Below are positions 1 through 9,025 of a DNA stretch of 64,000 nucleotides, piece by piece. The first letter of the stretch is position 1. Every line of letters starts with the position of its first letter. The position numbers and the translations under genes were made by a program. The stretch is from Sphingopyxis sp. OPL5 (lineage in GTDB: Bacteria > Pseudomonadota > Alphaproteobacteria > Sphingomonadales > Sphingomonadaceae). The notes below the pieces were generated by a model. That model was not told the DNA's origin, made no database searches, and worked only from the letters and a program-made list of their open reading frames with translations. The stretch spans positions 3,714,001-3,778,000 of the forward strand of contig NZ_CP060725.1 in assembly GCF_003797775.2 (NCBI RefSeq), given 5' to 3'.

Positions 1-933
1 GAGGCCGAATATTTCGCCGAAGGCGGCGTGACGGACATGATCTATGGCGTCGGGATCGTGCCGGCCAAGCTTGGGCGTGTCGCGGCGATCCGCGGCAGGG
101 GAGTGGATCTGGCGGTCATTCTGGACAGCATCGACCAGGCGGAGGCTGTCGTCCGCCATGCGCGCGCCAGCGGAGACCGGATTCCCGCGCTGATCGAGAT
201 CGACGGCGACGGCCACCGATCGGGCGTTGCGCCCGGCGACGCCGCGACGCTCGTCGAAATCGCGCGCGCGCTGGCGGATGGCGCCGAATTGCGCGGCGTC
301 CTCATCCATGCGGGCGGCAGCTATGCCCTCGATGACCCCGATACGCTCGCGGCCGCGGCGGAAGCCGAGCGCTTCGCGGCGGTTTCCGCCGCCGATATCT
401 TGCGCGCTGTCGGCCTGCCTTGCCCGGTGGTCAGTGTCGGCTCGACGCCGACCGCGCGTTTCGCCCGCGATCTCGCTGGCGTGACCGAAGTGCGGGCCGG
501 CGTGTTCATGTTCGGCGATCTTTATCAGGCCGGCGTCGGCTCGGTCGGCATCGACGACATCGCTTTGTCGGTGCTCTGCAGCGTGATCGGACATCAACCT
601 GCGAAGGGCCGGATTCTTGTCGATGCTGGTTGGATGGCGATGTCGCGCGACCGCGGGACGTCAGGCCAGGCTATCGACCAGGGCTATGGTCTGGTGTGCG
701 ACTTCGCCGGGCGCGTCTTTGACGACCTGATCATGGTCGAGGCCAATCAGGAGCATGGCGTCATCGCCCTGCGTCCGGGATCGACGGCCGTATTACCCGA
801 CCTTCCGGTCGGTGCGCAGCTCCGAATCCTGCCGAACCATGCATGCGCGACCGGGGCGCAATATGATCGCTATCATGTGCTGGACGGCGACGGTCAGTTG
901 ACCGCGATCTGGCCCCGGATCAACGGCTGGTAG
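1..933 (+). CDS. DSD1/D-threonine aldolase-like PLP enzyme, 5'-truncated by the window edge
   Basis: The frame is open from base 1, so the N-terminus with the PLP lysine lies upstream of the window; 310 residues are visible against about 380 for the family. The opening residues EAEYFAEGGVTDMIYGV and the later PCPVVSVGSTPT fit the fold-type III (alanine-racemase barrel) PLP family that holds D-serine and D-threo-3-hydroxyaspartate dehydratases, D-threonine aldolases and beta-hydroxyaspartate aldolase. Near residue 280 the motif PNHACAT has a His-x-Cys pair. That is the metal-site pattern known for the dehydratases, whereas D-threonine aldolases have His-x-Asp. A D-hydroxyamino acid dehydratase is therefore the better guess, but the substrate is not readable. 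Ten bases separate it from the dehydratase-like gene downstream, so the two are probably cotranscribed. Confidence 0.8.
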   Translation, partial: EAEYFAEGGVTDMIYGVGIVPAKLGRVAAIRGRGVDLAVILDSIDQAEAVVRHARASGDRIPALIEIDGDGHRSGVAPGDAATLVEIARALADGAELRGVLIHAGGSYALDDPDTLAAAAEAERFAAVSAADILRAVGLPCPVVSVGSTPTARFARDLAGVTEVRAGVFMFGDLYQAGVGSVGIDDIALSVLCSVIGHQPAKGRILVDAGWMAMSRDRGTSGQAIDQGYGLVCDFAGRVFDDLIMVEANQEHGVIALRPGSTAVLPDLPVGAQLRILPNHACATGAQYDRYHVLDGDGQLTAIWPRINGW

Positions 934-942
934 AGACAGGAT

Positions 943-1941
943 ATGACCGATCGCCAGCTTGCCATTTCCGCCGCAGATGTCCGCGCGGCGGCTCTGCTGA
1001 TCGCGGGCAAGGTGGTGCGCACGCCCTTGCTGGAATTTCCGTCGCTGAACGAGCGCGCCGGACGCCGTGTCCTCGTGAAGTTCGAGGGCGCGCAATATAC
1101 CGGCTCATTCAAGTTTCGCGGGGCCTATAATCGTTTGGCGCGTTTGACCGGCGAAGAACGAGCGGCCGGCGTTGTCGCCTGGTCTTCGGGCAACCATGCC
1201 CAGGGCGTGGCTGCGGCCGCCCGGCTTCTGGGAATCGGGGCCTCGATCGTGATGCCGTCGGATGCTCCGGCCATCAAGGTCAGGAACACCAGGGCGTTCG
1301 GGGCCGAGATCATCTTCTATGATCGTACCACCGAATCCCGGGAGGACATCGCCACCGCGCTCTCGATCGAACGCGGAGCCGTTCTGGTGCCGTCTTACGA
1401 CGATCCGTTCGTCATGGCGGGGCAGGGCACGATCGGCCTCGAACTGGTCGAGCAGTCGCGGCAGGCCGGAGCGGAACTGTCACAGGTGCTCGTCGCCTGT
1501 GGTGGCGGCGGGCTGGTGGCGGGAATCGCCACGGCCATGAAGGACGCGCTGCCCGATCTCCAGATGTTCAGTGTCGAGCCTTGCGCCTTCGACGACACGG
1601 CACGATCGCTCGACAGCGGGCGCCGCGAAACGGTGGCGACGGGAGCTGCATCGATCTGCGACGCATTGCTCGCTCCGACGCCGGGCTGCCTGACATTCCC
1701 GGTCAATCGCCGCCTGCTTTCTGGCGGGCTCAGCGTGAGCGATGACGAGGTGAAGGCGACGATGCGCTACGGCTTCGAGGAATTGAAGCTCGTCATGGAA
1801 CCAGGCGGGGCGGTTGCGCTTGCGGCACTGCTGCACGGCCGCGCGCCGATGTCCGACTTGCCGGTTGCGGTCGTTGTGTCGGGATCCAATGTCGATCCCG
1901 CGCTTTATGCCCATATCCTGGATGAGGGGGCCGGGGCATGA
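943..1941 (+). CDS. threonine/serine (or hydroxyaspartate) ammonia-lyase, fold-type II PLP
   Basis: A 332-residue single-domain enzyme of the threonine dehydratase family. It would eliminate water from a beta-hydroxy amino acid and release a 2-oxo acid and ammonia in the cytosol. The PLP lysine motif is GSFKFRGAYNRL (near residue 52), SSGNHAQGVA follows, and the glycine-rich phosphate loop is CGGGGLVAG. It lacks the C-terminal ACT regulatory region of biosynthetic IlvA, so it is a catabolic type similar to L-threo-3-hydroxyaspartate or serine dehydratases. AGGAT precedes the ATG. Pairing with the DSD1-like gene suggests that both stereoisomers of one hydroxy amino acid are degraded, or that the pair belongs to a hydroxyaspartate pathway. 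The substrate is inference. Confidence 0.85.
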   Translation: MTDRQLAISAADVRAAALLIAGKVVRTPLLEFPSLNERAGRRVLVKFEGAQYTGSFKFRGAYNRLARLTGEERAAGVVAWSSGNHAQGVAAAARLLGIGASIVMPSDAPAIKVRNTRAFGAEIIFYDRTTESREDIATALSIERGAVLVPSYDDPFVMAGQGTIGLELVEQSRQAGAELSQVLVACGGGGLVAGIATAMKDALPDLQMFSVEPCAFDDTARSLDSGRRETVATGAASICDALLAPTPGCLTFPVNRRLLSGGLSVSDDEVKATMRYGFEELKLVMEPGGAVALAALLHGRAPMSDLPVAVVVSGSNVDPALYAHILDEGAGA

Positions 1942-2139
1942 ACTCCATGGCGCCCCCCCGTGGATGCAGCTTGTCTTGGTAAGCAGCGGCGGGAGATCTG
2001 CGAAATTCTATTTCGGGTGCAGGAAGTCGCAATCATGAGGCTGCGGCCAAGACTGCCCAAACGGGCTGTCGCGAACGAAGGTGCCTGCTGACGCGAGCAT
2101 GGGATACTCCGTGCGCTGCTTCGACGCCCTGATTAGTGT

Positions 2140-3573
2140 TTATGCCGGAACGCTGCGGGATTTTCGCCGGACGATCGTCTGGGCGTTGGTATATTCGAGC
2201 AGACCCTCCAGCCCACCCTCGACGCCGACCCCCGACTGTTTCATACCGCCGAACGCTGCGGTCGGCGACAGATGCTGGGTCTCGTTGACCCACACGGTAC
2301 CGCTGGCGATGCGCTGGGCGATGGCGAACGCCTTGTCCTCGTCATGGCCCCACACCGATCCGCCGAGGCCGTAATCACTCGCATTGGCGCGCGCGACGAC
2401 ATCATCATAATCGTCGAATTTGATCAGCGGCAGCACCGGGCCGAACTGCTCTTCCTGGACGATCCGGCTGTCCTCCGGGGGGTTGTCGAGGATGGTAACC
2501 GGGATGAAATAGCCGGGCACCTCGGCCGCCTCGCCGCCAACAAGAAATGTATAGCCCTTGTCCTTCGCGTCCGCGATCAGGTCGAGCACGCGGCGGTATT
2601 GCGGTTCGTTGTTGATCGGGCCGATCTGGGTGCCCTGTTCGGACCCGTCGCCGACCTTCACCGTCTTCGCATAGGCAACGAGCGCATCGCGGAGCGGTTC
2701 GTAGATATCCTTGTGTACATACATGCGCTTGGTCGCGATGCAGATCTGGCCATTGTTACGGAACGCCGCCCAGAACAACTCCTCGGCGACCTTTTCGACG
2801 TCGATGTCGGGCATGACGATCGCGGCGTCGTTTCCGCCGAGTTCGAGCGTCACGCGCTTGAGTGTCGGCGCCGCCGATTCCATCACGCGGCGCCCGGTCG
2901 CGGTCGAGCCGGTGAAGCTGATCTTGTCGAAGCCCGGATGGCTCGTCATCCACGGGCCGAGCGCGTCGCCGCCGGTGACGATGTTGAGCACGCCGGGGGG
3001 CAGGATGTCCTTGACCAGTTCGCCGAATTTCAGCGTCGCGAGCGGGGTGAAGGGCGAGGGCTTGAGGACCATCACATTGCCCGCGAGCAAGGCCGGCCCG
3101 ACCTTGAACATCGCGAGGATCATCGGGAAATTCCACGGCGCGATCGCGCCGACGACACCTAGCGGGACATGGCGCGTCTCGCTGTAGCGCTCGTCGCTGT
3201 CTTCGTTGACCGTCACCGGCAGGTCGAGCGACGCCGCGCCCATCAGCCAGTAGCCCGCGCCCATGATCTCGCCCTCCGCCTCACTGTGCGGCTTGCCCTG
3301 TTCGGCGGTGAGCAGGCGCTTGAACGCGTCGATGTTCGCGAGCACCGCCTGTCCCATCGCGTTGAGCGCTGCCTTGCGTTCGGCGATCGGCGTCGCGGCC
3401 CAGCCGGGGAACGCAGCGCGCGCGGCGTCGATGGCGCGGTCGAGGTCGCCGGCGCTCGCGTCGGGCGCATTGCCGATCACCTGTTCGGTTGCGGGGTTGA
3501 TGACGTCGAAGCGGGCGCCGCCGGCTTCGAGCTTGCCACCGATCAGCATCGCATAGTCGCGGTCGAAATCCAT
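2140..3573 (-). CDS. NAD(P)-dependent aldehyde dehydrogenase
   Basis: A 477-residue aldehyde dehydrogenase, the usual length for the superfamily. Visible motifs are the NAD-binding FTGSTATGRRV, the general-base glutamate in LELGGNDAAIV (near residue 245) and the catalytic cysteine in NNGQICIATKR (near 280). It would oxidise an aldehyde to the carboxylate in the cytosol. It is the last gene of a minus-strand operon and starts 12 bp after the alcohol dehydrogenase, which implies that alcohol and aldehyde oxidation act in series behind the P450. Its 3' end faces the dehydratase gene across 198 bp of unremarkable sequence without a clear terminator. The aldehyde cannot be named from the sequence. 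Confidence 0.92.
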   Translation of the reverse strand: MDFDRDYAMLIGGKLEAGGARFDVINPATEQVIGNAPDASAGDLDRAIDAARAAFPGWAATPIAERKAALNAMGQAVLANIDAFKRLLTAEQGKPHSEAEGEIMGAGYWLMGAASLDLPVTVNEDSDERYSETRHVPLGVVGAIAPWNFPMILAMFKVGPALLAGNVMVLKPSPFTPLATLKFGELVKDILPPGVLNIVTGGDALGPWMTSHPGFDKISFTGSTATGRRVMESAAPTLKRVTLELGGNDAAIVMPDIDVEKVAEELFWAAFRNNGQICIATKRMYVHKDIYEPLRDALVAYAKTVKVGDGSEQGTQIGPINNEPQYRRVLDLIADAKDKGYTFLVGGEAAEVPGYFIPVTILDNPPEDSRIVQEEQFGPVLPLIKFDDYDDVVARANASDYGLGGSVWGHDEDKAFAIAQRIASGTVWVNETQHLSPTAAFGGMKQSGVGVEGGLEGLLEYTNAQTIVRRKSRSVPA

Positions 3574-3585
3574 ATCGGGTCTCCT

Positions 3586-4704
3586 TCAGGGAATCAGCAC
3601 GACCTTGATGCACTCGCCGCGCGCTTGCGCCGCGAGCGCCTCGTTGATCTCGGCCAGCGGGAAGGTCTTGATCAGTCGGTCGAAGGGAAAGCGCCCCGCT
3701 GCATGATGCGCGATCAGCTCGGGGATGAAGGTCTGCGGGTCGCTGTCGCCCTCGATGATCCCGATGATGCGGTGGCCGGGGGTCATCAGCGCGGCGATAT
3801 TGACGCTGATCGCGGCGTCGGCCTTCGACGGCACACCGACGAGGCCGATCGCGCCATGGCTGCCGAGCGCGGCGAGGCCGGCTTCGATGACGGGAACGAC
3901 GCCGCTGGTGTCGAAGGCGAAGTCGAGCCCGGCGGGGACGATCGCGCGCAAGGTTTCGACAAGATCGCCCGCTTCGGTCGGGTCGATGACATGCGTTGCG
4001 CCAAGATCCTGCGCGATGGCGCGCCGTGCCGCGATCGGCTCGACGAGGATGATCGTAGAACAGCCCTGGATCACCGCCCCCATCACCGCGGCAAGGCCGA
4101 CCGGGCCGCCGCCGAATATCGCGATGCTCGATCCCGCGGGGCAGGCGAGCGAGTTCATCACCCCGCCCGCGCCGGTCTGGAAACCGCAGCCGAGCGGCCC
4201 GAGCAGTTCGAGTGCAACCTTCGACGTGTCGACCTTCACCACATTGCGCGCGCGGGTGATGGTGAGCGCCGAGAAGGACGACTGGCCGAAGAAGTGCGAG
4301 GTCACCCGTTCCTCGCCCTTTGCATAGGCGGTCGATCCATCGTCGAGCCGCATGCCGGCATAGTTGAGCGGCACGAAGCTCTGGCAATAGCTCGGCAGAT
4401 GTTCGGCGCAGCGCGGACAGGCGCCGCAGCTTGAAAAGCCGACGACAACCTCGTCGCCGACGGCAAGGCTCTCGACGCCTTCGCCGACCGCCTCGATCAC
4501 GCCCGCGCCTTCATGGCCGAGGACGCCGGGCAATGCGAAGGGCGCGAACTGGTCGCGGAAGATCAGGTCGGTGTGACACAGGCCGACGCCTGCAATGCGG
4601 ACGCGGACCTCGCCCGCGCGGGGTGCTTCGACCTCGATGGCTTCGATCGAGAAGGGGCCGCCGGGTTCGCGCACCACGGCCGCTTGCGCCTGTGTCATCA
4701 TCAT
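3586..4704 (-). CDS. zinc-dependent alcohol dehydrogenase (aryl-alcohol/XylB-like)
   Basis: A 372-residue medium-chain alcohol dehydrogenase. The catalytic zinc site is visible as GVGLCHTDL and GHEGAGVIEAVG, the structural zinc loop as CGACPRCAEHLPSYC, and the Rossmann motif as IFGGGPVGLAAV. The overall pattern is closest to aryl-alcohol dehydrogenases that oxidise benzylic or allylic alcohols. The start falls in a run of three methionine codons (MMMTQ), so the exact start may be up to 6 bp further in. It lies 6 bp after the AraC gene and 12 bp before the aldehyde dehydrogenase. In context it probably oxidises the alcohol made by the P450; that role is inferred from order alone. Confidence 0.92.
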   Translation of the reverse strand: MMMTQAQAAVVREPGGPFSIEAIEVEAPRAGEVRVRIAGVGLCHTDLIFRDQFAPFALPGVLGHEGAGVIEAVGEGVESLAVGDEVVVGFSSCGACPRCAEHLPSYCQSFVPLNYAGMRLDDGSTAYAKGEERVTSHFFGQSSFSALTITRARNVVKVDTSKVALELLGPLGCGFQTGAGGVMNSLACPAGSSIAIFGGGPVGLAAVMGAVIQGCSTIILVEPIAARRAIAQDLGATHVIDPTEAGDLVETLRAIVPAGLDFAFDTSGVVPVIEAGLAALGSHGAIGLVGVPSKADAAISVNIAALMTPGHRIIGIIEGDSDPQTFIPELIAHHAAGRFPFDRLIKTFPLAEINEALAAQARGECIKVVLIP

Positions 4705-4710
4705 CTCCGT

Positions 4711-5595
4711 CTAGTCGAGTCGCCGCGCTTCCTGCTGGCGATAGTCGCTGGGCGCCATGCCGAACCAGGCGCGAAAGGCCCGGCTGAAATGGCTCTGGCT
4801 GGTGAAGCCGGTCGCCTCCGACAGGGCGGCGAGGCTGAGGTCGGTCTGGACGAGCATCTCTTGCGCACGGTCGAGCCGCGCCTTCATCACATATTGGTGC
4901 GGTGAGATGCCCGTTGCCTTCTTGAACAGGCGGCAGAAGTGCGACGGCGTGACCCCCGCGACGGCCGCCATCGCCTCAAGGCTATGCTCCTCGGCCGGGT
5001 TTGCGAGCACCGCGTTCATGATCTTGTGGAGCCGATAGGCCGAGAAATCGGACACCGGAATCTCGGTCGGGTTGCCGTGTGCGGGCGGGCCCGAGAGGAT
5101 GTGCGCCTTGAGCGCATTCACCATCGCCGCGACATAGGCGGTGCGCTCGTCCGCCTGCGGCGCATAAAGTTCGGAAAGGATCTGGCGCGTCAGCGCGACC
5201 CCGAGCGGGTCGGCGAAGGCGAAGCGCAGCTTGTTGAACTGGTCGGCATAGGGTTGCCCGGCGAGGACATCGGAAGACATCGACAGCGTCACGACGTCAA
5301 GTTCGCCGTCGACCAGCCAGCCGGTCGGCATGCCCGCGGGAACGATCGTCGCGCAGCCTGGGATCGAACTCGAGGTGGTCCAGCCGTCGCGATCCCATGT
5401 CTTGACCTGCGGCTTGCCCGCGACATGCACGGTAAAGATCGGCTGCGGCAGTGCGGGCAGGGTGTAGCTGCCGACAAATTGGCGCCAGCGGCACAGCGAC
5501 CAGCCATCGCCGATCGACCCCATCTCGACATCTGGCGCGCGGCCGAGAACGTCGCAGATGATGTCCTTGTTGTCCCAGACGCTCTCGTGTTTCAC
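4711..5595 (-). CDS. AraC-family transcriptional regulator
   Basis: A 294-residue regulator. The first 190 residues are a sensor domain without motifs I can name. The last 100 hold the paired AraC helix-turn-helix, with the first helix pair around MAAVAGVTPSHFCRLFKKA and the second around EATGFTSQSHFSRAFRAWFG, the usual family signature. Its start overlaps the P450 stop by 4 bp (ATGA), so it is translated inside the catabolic operon and not from a separate divergent promoter. It most likely activates this operon in response to the substrate or an oxidation product, making a positive loop. The effector is unknown. Confidence 0.92.
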   Translation of the reverse strand: MKHESVWDNKDIICDVLGRAPDVEMGSIGDGWSLCRWRQFVGSYTLPALPQPIFTVHVAGKPQVKTWDRDGWTTSSSIPGCATIVPAGMPTGWLVDGELDVVTLSMSSDVLAGQPYADQFNKLRFAFADPLGVALTRQILSELYAPQADERTAYVAAMVNALKAHILSGPPAHGNPTEIPVSDFSAYRLHKIMNAVLANPAEEHSLEAMAAVAGVTPSHFCRLFKKATGISPHQYVMKARLDRAQEMLVQTDLSLAALSEATGFTSQSHFSRAFRAWFGMAPSDYRQQEARRLD

Positions 5596-6803
5596 GCTGT
5601 CAGCCTGACCTCGAGCCGCTTGAAGCCGTTGATGAAGTTCGATCGCACCCGGCTCGGCTCTCCGATGATCTCTATCCGCCGAACATGGCGCGCCATCGTG
5701 GCAAAGGCGAGTCGCAATTGCATCTCAGCCAGCCGCGAGCCGACACAGACGTGCGTGCCCGCGCCGAACGCGAGATGCTGGCGGATCGGGCGTGTGATGT
5801 CGAAGGCGTCTGGATCGGCGAAGATCGACGGATCGCGATTGCCGCTGGGGTAGAAGACGACGACCTTTTCGCCCTTGCGGATCGCCTGCCCGCCAAGCTC
5901 GGTATCGCGCGTCGCGGTGCGGCGCATGTGGATGACCGGACTCGCGTAGCGGACCATTTCCTTGACCGCATTCGGCAGCAACGCGGGGTCGGCGCGGATC
6001 GCATCCCACTGATCGGGGTTGTTGGCAAAAGCGATCAGGCTGTGGTTGATCGAATTGCGCGTCGTTTCGTTGCCGCCGACGAGCGCGAGGATCAGGTTGC
6101 CGACGAAGTCGCCGAGCGGGACGGGTTCGCCGTGGATTTCGGTATTTGCCAGCAGCGATGCGATGTCGGGGCCGGGGTTGGCGCGGCGTTCGTCGAACAA
6201 GGCGGTGGCGAACCCGATAAACTCGCCCATCACCGCCTGCATGGCTTCGGGCGACTGGCGGAAATCGGGGTCGTCCTCGCCGACGAAGGCGTCGGTCCAG
6301 CGGTGGAGGTCGTGCCAGGTCTCGGCGGGCACCCCGAGCAACTCGGCGAGCGTGAGCAGCGGCAGCGGCACGGTGAGGAGCGGCAATATGTCGATGGCCT
6401 CACCCAGCGGTACCTCGGCGAACAATCGCTCGACCCGTTCGGCGATCCGCGCCTCGATCCCTTCGAGCCGCCCCGGCGACAGCGCGGGCATCACGAACTT
6501 GCGATACTGCGTGTGCGTCGGCGGGTCGCGCGAGATGAAGGGGATGCCGATCGCGGATTCCCCGGCGCCGGTCAGCCCGACCTCATTCTCGTTGAAGATG
6601 CGGTGCCCGCCATTCTCGTGCGCCGAAGAAAAGAGATCGGCTTGCCGCGACACTGTGACGATATCGTCGAACCCCAGCACCGCCCAGAACCCGGCACCGT
6701 CGCTTTCAGGGTTCCAGTGGACCGAGCCCGCTTCGCGCAACGCCGCGAGCTCGGCATAGGGCATGCCGCCGACGTAAAGATCGGGGTCCTTGAGATCGGT
6801 CAT
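5592..6803 (-). CDS. cytochrome P450 monooxygenase
   Basis: A 403-residue soluble bacterial P450. The I-helix is ALVGGNETTRNSI with the acid-alcohol pair, the K-helix ExxR is EMVRY, and the heme loop FGAGTHVCVG supplies the cysteine thiolate. The GGNETTRN form of the I-helix is common in P450s acting on terpenoids, steroid side chains or fatty acyl chains, but substrate assignment from this alone is weak. No ferredoxin or ferredoxin reductase is encoded nearby, so electrons must come from genes elsewhere. It starts 2 bp after the TonB-dependent receptor and overlaps the AraC gene by 4 bp, which ties hydroxylation to outer-membrane uptake and to the two dehydrogenases downstream. Confidence 0.95.
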   Translation of the reverse strand: MTDLKDPDLYVGGMPYAELAALREAGSVHWNPESDGAGFWAVLGFDDIVTVSRQADLFSSAHENGGHRIFNENEVGLTGAGESAIGIPFISRDPPTHTQYRKFVMPALSPGRLEGIEARIAERVERLFAEVPLGEAIDILPLLTVPLPLLTLAELLGVPAETWHDLHRWTDAFVGEDDPDFRQSPEAMQAVMGEFIGFATALFDERRANPGPDIASLLANTEIHGEPVPLGDFVGNLILALVGGNETTRNSINHSLIAFANNPDQWDAIRADPALLPNAVKEMVRYASPVIHMRRTATRDTELGGQAIRKGEKVVVFYPSGNRDPSIFADPDAFDITRPIRQHLAFGAGTHVCVGSRLAEMQLRLAFATMARHVRRIEIIGEPSRVRSNFINGFKRLEVRLTA

Positions 6804-6805
6804 CG

Positions 6806-9025
6806 TCAGAAGCTGTAGCGGAGGCTGACGCCGTAAGTGCGCGGCGCGCTCGGCACGAGGAAGTTATAGGGGAAGCCCGCGCCGCGCAGGTCGAGGCCAT
6901 AGCCATAGGTCTTGCGCTCGAAGATGTTGTTCGCGAAAGCGCGGATCGTCAGCGCGTCGCTGCTCCAGCTGAGCGATGCATTGACCTTGGCATTCGCGCC
7001 TTGCTGGAGTTCGCTGTTCACCTGCGACGTGCCCGGCGCGTCGATTTCGTTGAAGGGCGAGAAATATTGGCGGCTCGAATAGGCGATATTCGGCGCGAAG
7101 GTGATCGTGCCGCCCGCGACCTCCACGACGTCCCATTCGACGCCGAGCTGCGCGGTGAGCTTGGGCGCGAAGGGCAACTCATTGCCCGACAGGTCCGCAC
7201 CCTGCAGCGTCAGCTCCTTATATTTCGAGTGCAGCCAGCCGAGCGACGCATCAATGCGGAAGCCATCGACCGGACGCAGCGTCGTTTCGACCTCGAAGCC
7301 ATAGACCTCCGACGACGGAGCGTTGACGAGGAAGGAGACCGGGCCGGCGCGCGTGTCCTGCAGCTGCTGGTTCGAATAATCATAATAGAAGGCCGAGGCG
7401 GCGTAGGTCAGCAGGCGGCCGCCGGCGCGGCCCTTGATCCCGATTTCATAAGCGTTGACGCGCTCGGGTTCGATATAGCCGATCCCCGCCGACGAGGTGT
7501 AGCCGCCGCCATTGACCGCACCCGCGCGATAGCCGCGGTTATAGCTCGCATAGACCAGCGGGCCGTCGTCGAAGCTGTAGCTGAGCGCGATACGGCCGGT
7601 CAGCGCATTGTTCGTGTCGGCGAGCGCGAAGCGCGCATCAGGATCATAGGCGCAAGTGCCCGCGACGCCGGCACAGGGGACGGTCGTCGCGATCGGGGTC
7701 TGCGGATCATCGACCCCGCCGACGAACAGGTAAGCGAAGGCGTCGTCGTAGCGCGACTTGTCCTTGGTATAGCGCGCGCCAACCGTCAGTACGAGGCGGT
7801 CGGCGAGGTCGATGTCGGCCTGGCCGAACACGGCGTAGCTTTTGCGGACCTGCCGATAATGCTGGAAGAAGCCGCCCGCCGGGGGCAACGGCAGGTTAAA
7901 CGTGTTGTCGGTGATATTGCGGTCCCAGCCGTAGAAGAGACCGCCGACGAAATTGATCCCGTCGCCTTCATAGTTGGCGCGCAGTTCCTGGCTGAACTGC
8001 CGGTAACGCGAGCGCCAGTTGATGTCGAGGATGTCGAGCGGCGATCCGTCGGCCGCTTGCTGCAGATCCTGCTTGCCGCCGTCGTAGCTGGTAATCGAGG
8101 TCAGGCTTAGCGTGTCGCTGAGTTCGAGCGCGATATTCGCCGAGAAGCCCCAGGCGTCGGTGTTGTTGTCGCCGATGCGGTTCTCGTTGGTCTGGAAGAA
8201 GCCGAGCCCGGCGCGGAAGGGCTGGAGTCCATGCACGGCGGCCTGCGTGCCGCGGTCGCGGCCGGCATAGGCGCGCAGCACGATGTCCAGCGTCTCGGTG
8301 GGTTTGACGCGCAGCGATGCGCGACCCTGCAGCGTGTCGACCGAGGCGGCATCGCGCCCGCCGGGGAAGACATTCCTGATCTGCCCGTCGCCCTTGGCGT
8401 AGTTAACCGCGAGCCGCAGTCCGGCGACATCCTCGGCCAGCGTCGCCTCGGCGGCGCCCTGTGCGGTGAAGGTGTCGAAATTGGCGTAGCCGACCTGCAG
8501 ATAACCGTTGGTGCCCGACAGGTTGGGCTTTTTGGTGATGAAGTTGATCGCGCCGCCGGTGGTATTGCGCCCGAACAGAGTCCCCTGCGGCCCGCGCAGC
8601 ACCTCGATGCGGTCGAGGTCGAACAGGCCCATGCCGTGGCTGGTGCGCGGCGCCAGATAGACGTCGTCGAGATAGACGCCGACGGGCGAGGCCTGGTTGC
8701 TGTTATATTCGTTCGCGACCCCGATCCCGCGTAGCGAGAAGTTCGGCTGCGTATTGCCATAGGGGCTGTTGATCTGGAGATTGGGAACCGCGCTGCCGAG
8801 CTGCGCCGAATTGGTGATCCCGCGGTCGGCGAGCGTGTCGCCGCCAAGCGCGGTGACCGCGAGCGGTACGTCGAGCAACGATTGCTCGCGTCGCTGCGCG
8901 GTGACGACGATATCGCCGTCGCTCGCCGTCTCTTCGGCGGGCGGCGCGTCCTGCGCCATTGCGAATGTCGATGTCGAAACCGCGAGCGCCGCCATCAGGG
9001 TGCGCGTCAGTGCGATGCGTGCCAT
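6806..9025 (-). CDS. TonB-dependent outer-membrane receptor
   Basis: A 739-residue receptor. I place the start at MARIALTRT, which begins a clear signal peptide ending at FAMAQ; a longer start at 9046 would add seven residues ahead of it. A TonB-box-like DIVVTAQRREQSLL is followed by the plug domain with RIEVLRGPQGTLFGRNTTGG and then a 22-strand-type barrel ending in the phenylalanine of LRYSF. It would import a ligand across the outer membrane using TonB energy. It heads the operon with a P450, a regulator and two dehydrogenases. Sphingomonads use many such receptors for terpenes, aromatics and steroids, so a carbon source is likelier than a siderophore. The ligand is unknown. Confidence 0.93.
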   Translation of the reverse strand: MARIALTRTLMAALAVSTSTFAMAQDAPPAEETASDGDIVVTAQRREQSLLDVPLAVTALGGDTLADRGITNSAQLGSAVPNLQINSPYGNTQPNFSLRGIGVANEYNSNQASPVGVYLDDVYLAPRTSHGMGLFDLDRIEVLRGPQGTLFGRNTTGGAINFITKKPNLSGTNGYLQVGYANFDTFTAQGAAEATLAEDVAGLRLAVNYAKGDGQIRNVFPGGRDAASVDTLQGRASLRVKPTETLDIVLRAYAGRDRGTQAAVHGLQPFRAGLGFFQTNENRIGDNNTDAWGFSANIALELSDTLSLTSITSYDGGKQDLQQAADGSPLDILDINWRSRYRQFSQELRANYEGDGINFVGGLFYGWDRNITDNTFNLPLPPAGGFFQHYRQVRKSYAVFGQADIDLADRLVLTVGARYTKDKSRYDDAFAYLFVGGVDDPQTPIATTVPCAGVAGTCAYDPDARFALADTNNALTGRIALSYSFDDGPLVYASYNRGYRAGAVNGGGYTSSAGIGYIEPERVNAYEIGIKGRAGGRLLTYAASAFYYDYSNQQLQDTRAGPVSFLVNAPSSEVYGFEVETTLRPVDGFRIDASLGWLHSKYKELTLQGADLSGNELPFAPKLTAQLGVEWDVVEVAGGTITFAPNIAYSSRQYFSPFNEIDAPGTSQVNSELQQGANAKVNASLSWSSDALTIRAFANNIFERKTYGYGLDLRGAGFPYNFLVPSAPRTYGVSLRYSF

